Shown here piece by piece: positions 41,991 through 51,750 of a stretch of 64,000 nt of DNA (position 1 is its first letter; the number at the start of each line of letters is the position of its first letter). Position numbers and translations under genes: made by a program. This stretch comes from Lysinibacillus fusiformis (GTDB taxonomy: Bacteria > Bacillota > Bacilli > Bacillales_A > Planococcaceae), in assembly GCA_030027265.1 (NCBI GenBank), contig JASENG010000002.1:310001-374000 (forward strand). Reading direction: 5' to 3'. The notes below the pieces were generated by a model. That model did not search any database. It worked only from the letters and a program-made list of their open reading frames with translations, and was not told the origin of the DNA.

Positions 41991-42431
41991 TTAGAAACAT
42001 GGCTCCTGTTTTATGAGTTTTGCCAATCCATCGGGATATAGTACCTTTCTTCCTTCGAAAATATCCTCTTTTGAAATCCACCTGGCAAGTGTAATTTTCT
42101 CGCCTTCCATCACATCGAAAACTTCTTTCTGATATAAACTTTTATCTTTAAACTCCACTAAATAAACTTGTACTAATTCGTGCCCTATCTTCCCCTCTAT
42201 TTTAAAGATATTTTCTAAACAAGACAGATAAGATTTAATAGCAATCTCACAGCCTAACTCTTCCTGAAATTCTCGAATTAATGTTTCATCAGATCTTTCA
42301 CCAAGCTCGATTGTACCTCCAATTGGACGGTAAAATAATCCTTCCCCTTTGGAATGTTTTCCTTGCTTTTCTTCTAATAAAATAGCATCGCCTTTACTTA
42401 TAATTCCTAACGCCTTCGCTCTTGGAAACAT
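41991..42431 (-). CDS. Nudix hydrolase
   Basis: 146 residues starting MFPRAKALGIISKGD. The Nudix box is GGTIELGERSDETLIREFQEELGCEI (split here as GGTIELGERSDETL and IREFQEELGCEI), which matches GX5EX7REUXEEXGU. The enzyme would hydrolyse a nucleoside diphosphate linked to another moiety; the substrate is not evident. It is convergent with madM and has its own ribosome site (AGGGGAGGAAA). Confidence 0.88.
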   Translation of the reverse strand: MFPRAKALGIISKGDAILLEEKQGKHSKGEGLFYRPIGGTIELGERSDETLIREFQEELGCEIAIKSYLSCLENIFKIEGKIGHELVQVYLVEFKDKSLYQKEVFDVMEGEKITLARWISKEDIFEGRKVLYPDGLAKLIKQEPCF

Positions 42432-42456
42432 CCGATTTCCTCCCCTTTAATAAAAG

Positions 42457-42490
42457 GATACTACAGCTGCAAATGCGAGCCATAGTATCC
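42457..42490 (-). terminator. Terminator of the downstream chemoreceptor gene
   Basis: GGATACTA pairs perfectly with TAGTATCC; the minus strand then reads TTTTATTAAAG. The same hairpin sequence recurs after the upstream chemoreceptor copy at 44458-44495. Confidence 0.8.
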
Positions 42491-42497
42491 CTATAAA

Positions 42498-44261
42498 TTA
42501 AGCTAACTTAAAGTGTTGTATTAAATTATTTAATTCCATCGCAAGTTTTGAAAGCTCCTCGGAACTTGCTGCGACTTCTTCCATCGAGCTGCTTGTTTGC
42601 TGTGTAGAGGCAGAAGTTTGTTCTACACCTGCTGCGGATTCTTCTGAAATTGAGGCAATCTCTTCAATGGATGAATTCATTTCCTGGCTAGTGGATTTAA
42701 TCATCACCAAACTGTCACTGACCATTTGAATATTGTCGGCCATTTCTTTGACTGAATGATTAATTTTCTCGAATGTCTCTCCTGTTGTTTTCAGCTGACT
42801 CGTCCCTTTTTCTACTTCAATATAGCCAGCCTGCAATTCGTTCGCTACCTCTGAAGAATCTGTTTGAATTCTGCTAACAATCTGCGTGATGTCTGAAACA
42901 GAGCTTGCTACTTGTTCCGCAAGTTTTTTCACTTCCTCCGCAACCACCGCGAAGCCTCGACCCTGTTCTCCAGCACGAGCTGCCTCAATTGCTGCATTCA
43001 ATGCCAATAGATTCGTTTGTTCAGCAACTTCTCTGATTACTGTTACTAATTTTGAAATTTCATTTGTTTGACTGTCCAAATGCTGTACCTTCTGAACGGA
43101 GTTGTGAACAATTTGATCTATATGTGTCATTTGTTCAATCGATTGCAGCATTAAACGAGAGCCGCCTTCTGTTAGTTGCAATACTTCATTGGAAGACTGG
43201 TAAATTCTTTCGCCGTTTTCATTAGCTCCTTCAACCTTTTCAACATAAGTCCCCATGGAAGATGATAGGTCAGATGCGTGACACGCCTGTGATTCAGTGC
43301 CTGATGCAATTTCCTCCATGGTTTTAGCCACTTGTTCTGCTCCAACTTTCACTTCATTTGCAGACTGAGTCAGTTCTTCACTATGTCCTGTAATCAACTC
43401 CGAAGCTTGCGAGATATTGTGGATGATCTCTTTTAGTTTCAGCTGCAGGTTATTTAACCCATTCGCGAGCTGCCCAGTTTCGTCTTTTGACTTGATTGCC
43501 AGTTGATCTAGGGTAAGGTCCCCCTCTGCAATATGAGCCATTTGTTCTGTCACTTTTTTAATAGGCTTCGAAATGTGATTTGCGAAGAACAAAATAATTA
43601 AGATCCCGATAACTAATGTAATCCCAATAATAATCAGGTTTAAGTGAAGAATTTCATCTGCAGGCTGACTAAAATCGAACATGTATGTACCGGCAACAAC
43701 TACCCAACCCCACTCCTCAAATACTTTAGAGTAAGTTACTTTTTCTTCAATTTGCTCCTTGTTACTTGGAAGTGGATAAAAATAATAGGAGAATCCTCCA
43801 CCATTTATTCCCTTTTGTATGTATTCCTGCGCATATTTTTTACCGTTTGCATCGAGCTTATCCCAAGAGTTGCTTCCCTCGCTTGAAGGATGGGCAACCA
43901 AATTCCCTTTAGTATCAGCAATAAAAATATACCCATTTTCGCCTATGTCGAATTTTTTGTTAATCGGTCTTGTATTATCGCCTTGCATTTCTCCAAGGAT
44001 ATCAACTTTTACTTTCTCTTGAGCCTCTTCTAATGTAAGGTCCCCTTCTTCGACTTCTTCGTTCAATACCTGCATTAATCCAATAGTATGTTCAACACTA
44101 TTTTTTAAATTTGTCTGGCCAAGTTGATTTAAACTGCTGCTGCTTTTCTCATAGCTAAGTACACCTAAAATAATCAATGGAATCGTTAATAGTAAGATAG
44201 AAACCGTTAAAAGTTTTTTCTTTATCGATTGAGCAAATAAACTTTTACTATTGAATTTCAT
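42498..44261 (-). CDS. Cache-domain methyl-accepting chemotaxis protein, copy 1
   Basis: GGAGG then CTAATG places the start at the second ATG, 44261 (587 residues, [16 protein letters not shown]). A membrane segment (about 15-37), a Cache sensor (about 40-190, with [21 protein letters not shown] and [13 protein letters not shown]), a second membrane segment, a HAMP domain and a signalling domain with the conserved tip [20 protein letters not shown] and [20 protein letters not shown] follow in order. It should bind a small ligand outside and control CheA. The upstream neighbour at 44512 is a near-identical paralogue. Confidence 0.95.
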   Translation of the reverse strand: MKFNSKSLFAQSIKKKLLTVSILLLTIPLIILGVLSYEKSSSSLNQLGQTNLKNSVEHTIGLMQVLNEEVEEGDLTLEEAQEKVKVDILGEMQGDNTRPINKKFDIGENGYIFIADTKGNLVAHPSSEGSNSWDKLDANGKKYAQEYIQKGINGGGFSYYFYPLPSNKEQIEEKVTYSKVFEEWGWVVVAGTYMFDFSQPADEILHLNLIIIGITLVIGILIILFFANHISKPIKKVTEQMAHIAEGDLTLDQLAIKSKDETGQLANGLNNLQLKLKEIIHNISQASELITGHSEELTQSANEVKVGAEQVAKTMEEIASGTESQACHASDLSSSMGTYVEKVEGANENGERIYQSSNEVLQLTEGGSRLMLQSIEQMTHIDQIVHNSVQKVQHLDSQTNEISKLVTVIREVAEQTNLLALNAAIEAARAGEQGRGFAVVAEEVKKLAEQVASSVSDITQIVSRIQTDSSEVANELQAGYIEVEKGTSQLKTTGETFEKINHSVKEMADNIQMVSDSLVMIKSTSQEMNSSIEEIASISEESAAGVEQTSASTQQTSSSMEEVAASSEELSKLAMELNNLIQHFKLA

Positions 44262-44457
44262 CATTAGCCTCCAATTTTTAATGTTGCATTTTGTAACTTT
44301 CGAACCTGGAAATTTCAATTTTTTCCTTTTTACTCAATTTTTGATTATATTCCTCCAAAACTAAAAATACAATAGAATATAATAATGTAAAATATTATTT
44401 TTGTGATAAAAGACCTCTACTCATTCAGGATAAATTGCCCTGAAGGTTGAAATAAAA

Positions 44458-44495
44458 AGGATACTGCGGTGCGCAAATGCATACCATAGTATCCT
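44458..44495 (-). terminator. Terminator of the upstream chemoreceptor gene
   Basis: AGGATACT pairs with AGTATCCT, with a TTTTTATTT run on the minus strand. It matches the terminator of the paralogue. Confidence 0.8.
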
Positions 44496-44511
44496 CAAAA
44501 AAATTTCTTTT

Positions 44512-46275
44512 CTAAGCTAGTTTAAAGTGCTGAATTAAATCATTTAATTCTTTCGCTAGTTTTGCCAGCTCCTCAGAACTTGCTGCGACTTCCTCCATCG
44601 AGCTGCTTGTTTGCTGCGTAGAGGCCGATGTTTGTTCCACACCTGCAGCTGCTTCTTCCGAAATAGAAGCGATTTCTTCAATCGATGAATTCATCTCTTG
44701 GCTAGTAGATTTGATGATTAATAAACTCTCGCTAACCGTTTGGATATTATCCACCATCGCTTTTACAGAATCATTAATTTTCTCAAAGGTCTCGCCTGTT
44801 GATTTCAACTTGCTCGTACCTTTTTCTACTTCAATATAGCCTGCTTGCAATTCGTTCGCTACCTCTGAAGAATCTGTTTGAATTCGGTCAACGATTTGCG
44901 TAATGTCTGAAACGGAACTCGCTACTTGTTCTGCGAGTTTTCTAACTTCTTCTGCTACAATCGCAAAGCCTCTTCCCTGTTCGCCGGCACGGGCCGCTTC
45001 AATCGCTGCATTCAATGCTAAGAGGTTCGTTTGTTCCGCTACTTCCCTAATGACCGTTACTAATTTGGAGATTTCGTTTGTTTGGCTATCTAGTTGTTGC
45101 ACCTTCTGCACAGAGCTTTGAACTATTCGGTCAATATTCGTCATCTGCTCAATAGATTGCAGCATCAGCTTTGAACCGCCTTCTGTCAGGTTTAATACCT
45201 CGTTTGAGGACTGATGAATTCTTTCGCCATTTTCATTGGCTTCTTCTACTTTTTCTACATAAGTTCCCATAGAAGAAGAAAGATCTGATGCGTGGCTTGC
45301 TTGAGACTCAGTGCCTGAAGCAATTTCTTCCATTGTTTTCGCCACTTGTTCGGCACCTGATTTTACTTCGTTTGCCGATTGCGTTAGTTCTTCACTGTGC
45401 CCTGTAATCAGGTGTGAGGCTTGTGAAATATTGTGAATCATCTCTTTTAGCTTCAGCTGCAAATCATTCAATCCATTTGCAAGCTGCCCCGTTTCATCTT
45501 TTGTGGTAATTTCCAGTTGTTCGCGAGTTAAATCACCATTGGCAATATGCTCCATACGTTTCATAACTTTTCTTATTGGATTCGAAATATGATTTGCAAA
45601 CAGCCAAATGATCAAAATCCCTATCACTAAAGCAATCCCCATAACAATTAAGTTCCATTGAAGTATTTCATTGGCGGGTTGATTAAAATCGAGCATATAA
45701 GCGCCTGCAACCACTACCCATCCCCACTCTTCAAAAGCTTTTGAGTAGGTTACTTTTTCTTCAACTTGTTCTTGATTGCCTGGAAGCGGGAAATAATAAT
45801 ATGTAAATCCGCCGCCGTCTAATCCTTTTTGGATAAATTCTTGTGCGTAATTCTTGCCGTTTATGTCTTGCTTATCCCAAAGGTTTGTCCCCTCGCTTGT
45901 CGGGTGAGCAACCATATTTCCTTTACTATCAGAAATGAAAACGTATCCATTTTCACCTAAGTCAAAGCTCTTATTAATCGGTCTAGTGTGATCTTGCTGC
46001 ATTTCACCTAGAAGGGATATTTTCACTTTCTCTTTTGCATCCTCTAATGAAAGGTCTCCATTTTCCACTTGCTCGTTCAGTACATGCATCAACTCGATTG
46101 TATGTTCTACACTATTTTTTAGGTTTGTCTGACCAAGTTCACCAAGACTGCTGCTGCTTTTTTGATAGCTAAATATACCCAAAACAATCAATGGGATTGT
46201 CAGGAGTAAAATAGAAACCGTTAGTAGTTTTTTCTTTATCGATTGGGCAAACAAGCCTTTTCTATTGAATTTCAT
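44512..46275 (-). CDS. Cache-domain methyl-accepting chemotaxis protein, copy 2
   Basis: 587 residues starting [20 protein letters not shown]. Same domain order as the copy at 42498-44261, and most residues are identical in the signalling domain; differences concentrate in the Cache domain ([40 protein letters not shown]), which would be where the ligand is bound. The signalling tip and HAMP are intact. The promoter region and terminator are repeated too, so the whole transcription unit was duplicated. Confidence 0.95.
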   Translation of the reverse strand: MKFNRKGLFAQSIKKKLLTVSILLLTIPLIVLGIFSYQKSSSSLGELGQTNLKNSVEHTIELMHVLNEQVENGDLSLEDAKEKVKISLLGEMQQDHTRPINKSFDLGENGYVFISDSKGNMVAHPTSEGTNLWDKQDINGKNYAQEFIQKGLDGGGFTYYYFPLPGNQEQVEEKVTYSKAFEEWGWVVVAGAYMLDFNQPANEILQWNLIVMGIALVIGILIIWLFANHISNPIRKVMKRMEHIANGDLTREQLEITTKDETGQLANGLNDLQLKLKEMIHNISQASHLITGHSEELTQSANEVKSGAEQVAKTMEEIASGTESQASHASDLSSSMGTYVEKVEEANENGERIHQSSNEVLNLTEGGSKLMLQSIEQMTNIDRIVQSSVQKVQQLDSQTNEISKLVTVIREVAEQTNLLALNAAIEAARAGEQGRGFAIVAEEVRKLAEQVASSVSDITQIVDRIQTDSSEVANELQAGYIEVEKGTSKLKSTGETFEKINDSVKAMVDNIQTVSESLLIIKSTSQEMNSSIEEIASISEEAAAGVEQTSASTQQTSSSMEEVAASSEELAKLAKELNDLIQHFKLA

Positions 46276-46416
46276 TCTCTAACATCCCCATTATTCAAAC
46301 GTATTTTTCCCTTTTATATCGAAAATCTCTCACTTACTCATTTTCTGATTATATTCCTACTAGACTAAAAATTCAATAGATTATAATAATGAATAATAAT
46401 ATTTTTGTGACAAAAG

Positions 46417-46445
46417 AACCCCTCCTTTCGACATAAGGAGGGGTT
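46417..46445 (-). terminator. Terminator of the AAA ATPase gene
   Basis: AACCCCTCCTT pairs perfectly with AAGGAGGGGTT, and the minus strand continues CTTTTGTC. Confidence 0.75.
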
Positions 46446-46478
46446 GATGGTATATTGCTAGCGTTTGAGAGTTAGAGC

Positions 46479-47756
46479 TTAACGGAAACCTACAGAATTA
46501 TCTTCGAATTCCGAGTGCCAAATTCGTTTTTTATGATTTTTATTGTCTGATCGTAATTGAGAGCAGATTTCATCAATATCAACGCTTCTTTCATAGTGCC
46601 ATTGTAATGCAATCGAAGTATAGAGCTCATTAAGCTGGGCAAAAGAAAAACCCTTTGTTTCAACAGCTACTTTAAGGACCTCATCCATAGAAATAAATTG
46701 ATGGATTTCTTTTTTGAGTAGATATTGTCTACGCAATTCCTCTGTTGGCAGCTTTATTTCATACGCTCTGTCAAACCGGCCTGCTCGGTTAATGAGTGCA
46801 GGGTCAATTTTTTCAGGATAATTGGTAGTGCCGATAAGGAAAATCCCCTCTTTTGAAGTGGCACCATCTAATGTGTTTAAAAAGACGGAACGTACTTCTT
46901 CAGGCATTGAGTCAATATCCTCAATCACCAATGCCATCGGAGCCATTTTCGCTACAGTTGAAAATACCTCACCGATGGAATAGCTGGAAGTAAATTCTGT
47001 TATTTGCCAATATGCTACTGGAGCTGAAATGCTGTTTGCAACAGATTTAACAAGGGTCGTTTTACCATTTCCCGGCTTCCCATATAGCAGTATCCCTCTT
47101 TTATAAGGAATCTTATAGGTTTTAAAGAAGTTGCCGCTCTTAGAGAAAAATTCATCGATCGATCGGTAAATTTCTCTCTTCAGATTTTCCTCCAAGAAAA
47201 CCTCATCTCTCGTCACCAATGATGTTATTTCTTCTTTTTTACTATAGACTCCCTCATGTGTATCCGTAAAAACAGTAATATGATTTCGAACATATTCTCT
47301 TTTTCGATCTAACACATAATCAAGAAAGGCTCTCATCGCCTGGTCATCTTTTGCTAGAATAAATTCATGGGTTGCATAACTATGTGTTTGGAACACAAGG
47401 GTTCTTGCCAATGCCACTTGGTATTTAGGATAGTAATAGAGTGCATTATTGGTCCTCGGCTTAATGAGCAGCTCCAGCTTTTCCTGCGTATGATTGGATG
47501 AAATTGTCGAAGTTTCGATACCGTCAAATATATGGGAAACTAATTTAACTTCACTTTCATTTGTTTGAAGATCCTCGACCAATATCTCCCAAATTTCATT
47601 TGTTGTTTCATCATCAGCATACATTTTAAACTCAAAGCCAAACTCTTCAAATAACTTGTCCTTGATGCCGTTTATGACAATGCCATACTCGTAATAGTTG
47701 GGAATTTCTTTCGGATCAACTTCATTATGCTTAATAATATAGTCTAATTTCTTCAT
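46479..47756 (-). CDS. AAA-family ATPase
   Basis: 425 residues. The N-terminal 190 residues (YIIKHNEVDPKEIPNYYEYG, TSTISSNHTQEKLELLIKPR) are not recognised. The C-terminal AAA domain has Walker A in GILLYGKPGNGKTTLVK, Walker B MALVIEDIDSMPEE, sensor and arginine-finger segment IDPALINRAGRFDRAYEI. This matches the BCS1/ClpX-like class of single-domain AAA proteins that appear orphaned in Bacillales. Start at 47756 behind AAAGGA. There are no partner genes; the IS element lies upstream. Confidence 0.88.
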   Translation of the reverse strand: MKKLDYIIKHNEVDPKEIPNYYEYGIVINGIKDKLFEEFGFEFKMYADDETTNEIWEILVEDLQTNESEVKLVSHIFDGIETSTISSNHTQEKLELLIKPRTNNALYYYPKYQVALARTLVFQTHSYATHEFILAKDDQAMRAFLDYVLDRKREYVRNHITVFTDTHEGVYSKKEEITSLVTRDEVFLEENLKREIYRSIDEFFSKSGNFFKTYKIPYKRGILLYGKPGNGKTTLVKSVANSISAPVAYWQITEFTSSYSIGEVFSTVAKMAPMALVIEDIDSMPEEVRSVFLNTLDGATSKEGIFLIGTTNYPEKIDPALINRAGRFDRAYEIKLPTEELRRQYLLKKEIHQFISMDEVLKVAVETKGFSFAQLNELYTSIALQWHYERSVDIDEICSQLRSDNKNHKKRIWHSEFEDNSVGFR

Positions 47757-47998
47757 TTGATATCCTTTCTTTTTTTAATTTTTATATTTTTCATTTCATA
47801 GAATTATTTCTATAAAATAGATTCATGAAAAAATTGTTCCACTAAGAGATATACGAAAGATAGAAGAATAATAGAACTACACTGTACATTTAGGCCACTT
47901 TTCCACAGTGAGTTCACTATTATAATTCTACAATCGGCAGTTGTTTTCCTTTTTTTGTAACCAGATGAGCCTTTCATATGGTTATACTTTCCCTTACA

Positions 47999-49629
47999 GA
48001 GCGTGTTCAAAAAGTACCCACTTTAATTAATTCTGAATCGAACATAAACTGGCTCTACTTCCATAACTGGTAATGAAAGTAAAATGATTTGAAATTTGAT
48101 TACTCCGAATACTTTTTAACTTTTTTACCCTAAAAAAGGGCAGACGAGTCCCTTGGACATAAACAACTTTTTAAAAAATTGTTTGGATTTAGCCCAAATT
48201 ATCCAGCTATAGGTAGTGACATCTGTTCGACTTGGATCATTTGCAGTTCCCTTATTTTTTCAACATGATTCTTGGGTAATACTGTATCTCGTACATGATT
48301 GATCATCCGTTCAATCAAACGGAACATGTCTCTCATAATGAAATAGGATTGAACTCTTGTTGTTGTTTTTACAGGCACCTTTTTATGTCTCAAGACGGAG
48401 TTCAACTGATTGGATTCCTGGGCAAAAGCTAGTTCTACTTGCTTACGAAAGCGTAACATTTGGTTTTGAAGTTCAGAGCCTTGTGGAATGGGACCATAAA
48501 AAAATGGATTTTCTTGAAAAGAGAAACCAAATTGTTTGTCGCAAGTTCCTTGCAGCGGACAGGATAAACATTTGTTTTCGTCTCCGTTAAACCAAGACGT
48601 ATAGGTTTCTCTGTCGAACCCATCCCAGACTAACTCATACCCTGCTTCACATTCGGGCTTTCCTTCTGGGGAGCATCCTTCTGGGATGATGGTATTCTTT
48701 TTAAAGTCAGTCACTACCGCTACATTGTGTTCAACCAAAGATTCGGCTTGATCCTCAGCACTAAAATATCCTAGATCAGCTACAAGATACTCCACTTTTA
48801 GATCCCCGATTTGATTGAGTTTTTCAATTAATGGGAGCAGTACATCAATGTCTGCGGTATCTGGCGGAAGAATGATGGATAATAGGACGACTGGGCCTCT
48901 GGGCGTGGGACACACAATAGAATGTTTGCGGTATCCAATAAAAAATTTGTTCTGATTCGCCTTGTTTCGTTGAACACCAACTTTTGCATCAGGATCCGAA
49001 TATGTTTTTTCACAATCACAAGTATCTTTGTTTTCACAATGACATCGTTTCTTTTTGTAGCCATTCACGTGTGCATATACGGGTCTAGAGTCGATCCCTG
49101 CAAGATTCGGCTGTAAAAAATTATCTAGCTTGAGGGCTTGGCGTATAAGGTCAAATAGGATTTCGTAAAACCGTTCTGGTGTTACTTCCTTGCGAAAATG
49201 GCTTAAACTACTATGAACTGGAACATCTTTTATATTAGGAGTACCGATGAAATTACGCCAAGCATGGTTTTTTGGATCCGCCAACTGCCTGCAAAGTTCT
49301 CGAAAAGATGAGATTTCAGGACGCGTAAAGTAGAGATAATGCATCCGGAAATAAGTTCTTGGATCGACTGGTGGACGGCCACCCATTTTATAAAGTGGCT
49401 TTATTTTTTCTACTACAATTGAATCATCTACATGATCGATATAATCAATCAGTTCCGCATCAAACCCGAGTGTGTTATAGTAATGGTAAGGAAGCAGTTC
49501 AATCTGTATTTCCATGAAAATGCACCTCGCATATTGGTATTTTTGAGGATTAGTCACTTTAATTTTACCAATTTTTTGCGGTGGTGTGTTTTTATTTTTA
49601 TAGAAATTTAGGGCTTTTTGAACACGCTC
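47999..49629 (-). mobile_element. Intact IS1182-family insertion sequence
   Basis: Perfect 16-bp terminal inverted repeats GAGCGTGTTCAAAAAG (47999-48014) and CTTTTTGAACACGCTC (49614-49629) bound 1631 bases containing one transposase gene. The five bases TTACA are present on both sides (47994-47998 and 49630-49634), an exact target-site duplication. The insertion lies just past the MarR gene terminator and interrupts no recognisable gene. Length, single gene and repeats fit IS1182-type elements. Confidence 0.95.
48199..49515 (-). CDS. IS1182-family DDE transposase
   Basis: 438 residues from the ATG at 49515, 7 bases behind GAGGTG; an in-frame start 42 bases earlier is less well placed. The N-terminal part has a DUF772/transposase-N pattern (PVDPRTYFRMHYLYF, EISSFRELCRQL). 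DDE-domain acidic residues appear in LAGIDSRPVYAHVNG, VEYLVADLGYFSAE and FRKQVELAFAQE. Two cysteine clusters (CHCENKDTCDC, CLSCPLQGTC) suggest metal binding. It reads as intact with no stop or frameshift. Confidence 0.93.
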   Translation of the reverse strand: MEIQIELLPYHYYNTLGFDAELIDYIDHVDDSIVVEKIKPLYKMGGRPPVDPRTYFRMHYLYFTRPEISSFRELCRQLADPKNHAWRNFIGTPNIKDVPVHSSLSHFRKEVTPERFYEILFDLIRQALKLDNFLQPNLAGIDSRPVYAHVNGYKKKRCHCENKDTCDCEKTYSDPDAKVGVQRNKANQNKFFIGYRKHSIVCPTPRGPVVLLSIILPPDTADIDVLLPLIEKLNQIGDLKVEYLVADLGYFSAEDQAESLVEHNVAVVTDFKKNTIIPEGCSPEGKPECEAGYELVWDGFDRETYTSWFNGDENKCLSCPLQGTCDKQFGFSFQENPFFYGPIPQGSELQNQMLRFRKQVELAFAQESNQLNSVLRHKKVPVKTTTRVQSYFIMRDMFRLIERMINHVRDTVLPKNHVEKIRELQMIQVEQMSLPIAG

Positions 49630-49642
49630 TTACATAAAAAAC

Positions 49643-49672
49643 AGGAGAAAAAACATTAAAGTCTCTTCTCCT
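49643..49672 (-). terminator. Terminator of the MarR gene
   Basis: AGGAGAA pairs with TTCTCCT and the minus strand continues TGTTTTTTATG. The IS inserted 9 bases beyond it. Confidence 0.75.
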
Positions 49673-49676
49673 ACCA

Positions 49677-50105
49677 TTATTCCCGAATAAGGGCGTTATT
49701 AAATTTTCGTAAATACTGACCAAAGAGGTGCCGATCTTCCTCTGGCCATTCTTTTATTACTTCCCCTATTTTTTCTAATCTGGCCTGCTTATGCTCATGT
49801 AATTCTTTTTTCCCCAGCTCTGTTATTTCAAAGGAGTAGGCTCTGCCATCTGAAGGGTCGGGGATTTTATATAAATAGCCTTTTTGCTCTAAAGCTGCTG
49901 CTTGTCTGCTAACAGTAGAAATATCCAGCTGAAATTCACCGGCCAACACCTTCACCCCTACTGCTCCTTTGGAAGCAATTCTACGGAGCAGTAAATAGGC
50001 TGCTCGATCAAGTTTCCAAAGGTTTTTGTTTGTTGTAACAGATGTTGTCCTGCGAATCAGGATAGCGAGTTCTAGTTCAATCGTTTCCAGGGATTTTTCA
50101 TCCAT
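49677..50105 (-). CDS. MarR-family transcriptional regulator
   Basis: 142 residues starting MDEKSLETIELELAILIRR. The winged helix is LDRAAYLLLRRIASKGAVGV, VLAGEFQLDISTVSRQAAALE and then the wing IPDPSDGRAYSFEITELG, the DxRxxxxxLT-type MarR motif. It is divergent from the MFS transporter at 50289, and two palindromes lie in the intergenic region, so it should repress the transporter and itself. Such pairs in Bacillales often respond to toxic or phenolic compounds. Confidence 0.93.
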   Translation of the reverse strand: MDEKSLETIELELAILIRRTTSVTTNKNLWKLDRAAYLLLRRIASKGAVGVKVLAGEFQLDISTVSRQAAALEQKGYLYKIPDPSDGRAYSFEITELGKKELHEHKQARLEKIGEVIKEWPEEDRHLFGQYLRKFNNALIRE

Positions 50106-50202
50106 TTCATACTACCTCACATTTATAAGAGATCCATATGATTATCATAACATATTAAAGTTTCAAATTTCCCCTTTATCAACTGATTATCATAATTGCA
50201 CA

Positions 50203-50257
50203 TTGACGAAATGGAATATAATTGTATAATACAATCATATAGTTTCATAATGCAACT
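50203..50257 (+). promoter_or_regulatory. MFS promoter with MarR-type operators
   Basis: TTGACG (50203-50208) and TATAAT (50225-50230) are separated by 16 bases. The perfect palindrome ATTGTATAATACAAT (50221-50235) covers the -10, and a second imperfect palindrome AGTTTCATAATGCAACT lies at 50241-50257. Repressor binding at the first would shut the promoter. Confidence 0.75.
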
Positions 50258-50288
50258 AATTGATAATTAAGGAAAAGGAGGAAGACAA

Positions 50289-51533
50289 ATGTCAACTACA
50301 ACACACTCTGCAGGAACACCTCACTCGAAAACTGCACCCCCGCTTCATGTAAATGGTAGTATTTTATCGCAGCCAAAGGCAGTTTGGGCAGTATTTTTTG
50401 CCAGTATCATTGCATTCATGGGATTAGGATTAGTGGATCCAATCCTGCCGGCTATCGCTGAAAAATTAGAAGCTTCACAAAGTCAAGTAACCTTACTGTT
50501 TACAAGCTATAATGCCGTAATGGCAATTGCCATGCTTATTACGGGAATGGTTTCATCAAGGCTTGGCATCAAATGGACACTCCTTTGCGGGATTGTGATT
50601 ATTGCTATTTTCTCAGCACTTGGAGGGTTGTCCAATAATATCTGGGCATTGGTTGGCCTTCGTGGGGGTTGGGGATTAGGAAATGCTTTATTTGTGGCAA
50701 CTGCACTAGCTGCCATTGTTTCTCTTTCAAACAGCGGAGCAGCAAAAGCCATTATTTTATACGAAGCTGCCATCGGACTCGGTATATCCGTAGGTCCCCT
50801 TCTTGGTGGATGGTTAGGGGCTATTTCATGGAGAGGGCCGTTTCTTGGTGTTGCTGCCTTAATGATAGTGGCCTTTATCGGATTAATACTATTAATGCCA
50901 AAAGCTGAAAATGGTGGTACTACAAAGCAAAAAACATCCTTATTGGATCCTTTCCGTGCCTTGAAGCACCGCTCTCTGCTCGTTTTTGGAATTACTGCTG
51001 CACTTTATAACTTCGGCTTCTTTACCCTGCTTGCCTATGCACCATTCGTGATGGGGCTGGATGAGCACGGCCTTGGTTATGTCTTCTTATGCTGGGGCAT
51101 TTTACTGGCAGTCACTTCTGTTTTCATGGCGCCTAAACTCCAGCTAAAGTTTGGAACCATCAAATCAATGGCCGCCATGTTATTGCTATTTGCCATTCTA
51201 CTTTTTGCGATGGGTATATGGACATCCACTCAATGGGTGATTATTGGCGCTGTTATTTTAGCTGGAGCCCTATTAGGGAATAATAATACGTTAATCACGA
51301 CTGCGGTGATGAATGCCGCACCTGTTGAGCGTTCTACGGCATCGGCAGCCTATAGCTTTTTACGCTTTATAGGAGGAGCGATTGCACCATTCACGGCAGG
51401 AAAGCTTGCAGAAATATATAATCCATCCGTTCCATTCCTTGTCGGTGGAGGATTTGTAGTCATTTCCGTCATCTTTATTTTAATGAACAATAAACACGTT
51501 AAGCATGTTGACAATGCTGAAGTGGGTCATTAA
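50289..51533 (+). CDS. MFS transporter (drug-efflux type)
   Basis: 414 residues with twelve membrane segments. Motif-A-like ITGMVSSRLGIKWTLLCGI and motif-C-like YEAAIGLGISVGPLLGGWLG (split as EAAIGLGISVGPLLGGWL) in the fifth helix indicate the DHA1/antiporter type of the major facilitator family. The N-terminus is cytosolic and long (about 30 residues). It is divergent from a MarR regulator with an operator on its promoter, so induced efflux of a toxic compound is likely. AAAGGAGG is the ribosome site. Confidence 0.93.
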   Translation: MSTTTHSAGTPHSKTAPPLHVNGSILSQPKAVWAVFFASIIAFMGLGLVDPILPAIAEKLEASQSQVTLLFTSYNAVMAIAMLITGMVSSRLGIKWTLLCGIVIIAIFSALGGLSNNIWALVGLRGGWGLGNALFVATALAAIVSLSNSGAAKAIILYEAAIGLGISVGPLLGGWLGAISWRGPFLGVAALMIVAFIGLILLMPKAENGGTTKQKTSLLDPFRALKHRSLLVFGITAALYNFGFFTLLAYAPFVMGLDEHGLGYVFLCWGILLAVTSVFMAPKLQLKFGTIKSMAAMLLLFAILLFAMGIWTSTQWVIIGAVILAGALLGNNNTLITTAVMNAAPVERSTASAAYSFLRFIGGAIAPFTAGKLAEIYNPSVPFLVGGGFVVISVIFILMNNKHVKHVDNAEVGH

Positions 51534-51540
51534 GAATCAA

Positions 51541-51570
51541 AAAAGATCTGTTCCTAGTGGCAGATCTTTT
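51541..51570 (+). terminator. Terminator of the MFS gene
   Basis: AAAAGATCTG pairs perfectly with CAGATCTTTT and the strand continues TCTTTATT. Confidence 0.85.
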
Positions 51571-51750
51571 TCTTTATTGCTATGTTCATTCTTCCCTATT
51601 TCCATGTTTCCGAAGAAAAATTGATTAACTCAGCAAGGGTCATCGTATCTCTTGGATATCATTGTAAATATTTACTTATTTATTGCACACAAAGGCGTAC
51701 TGAAAATAAGATACTTTTTTAAAGGCATTCCTGCCGTACTTAATCTGCAT

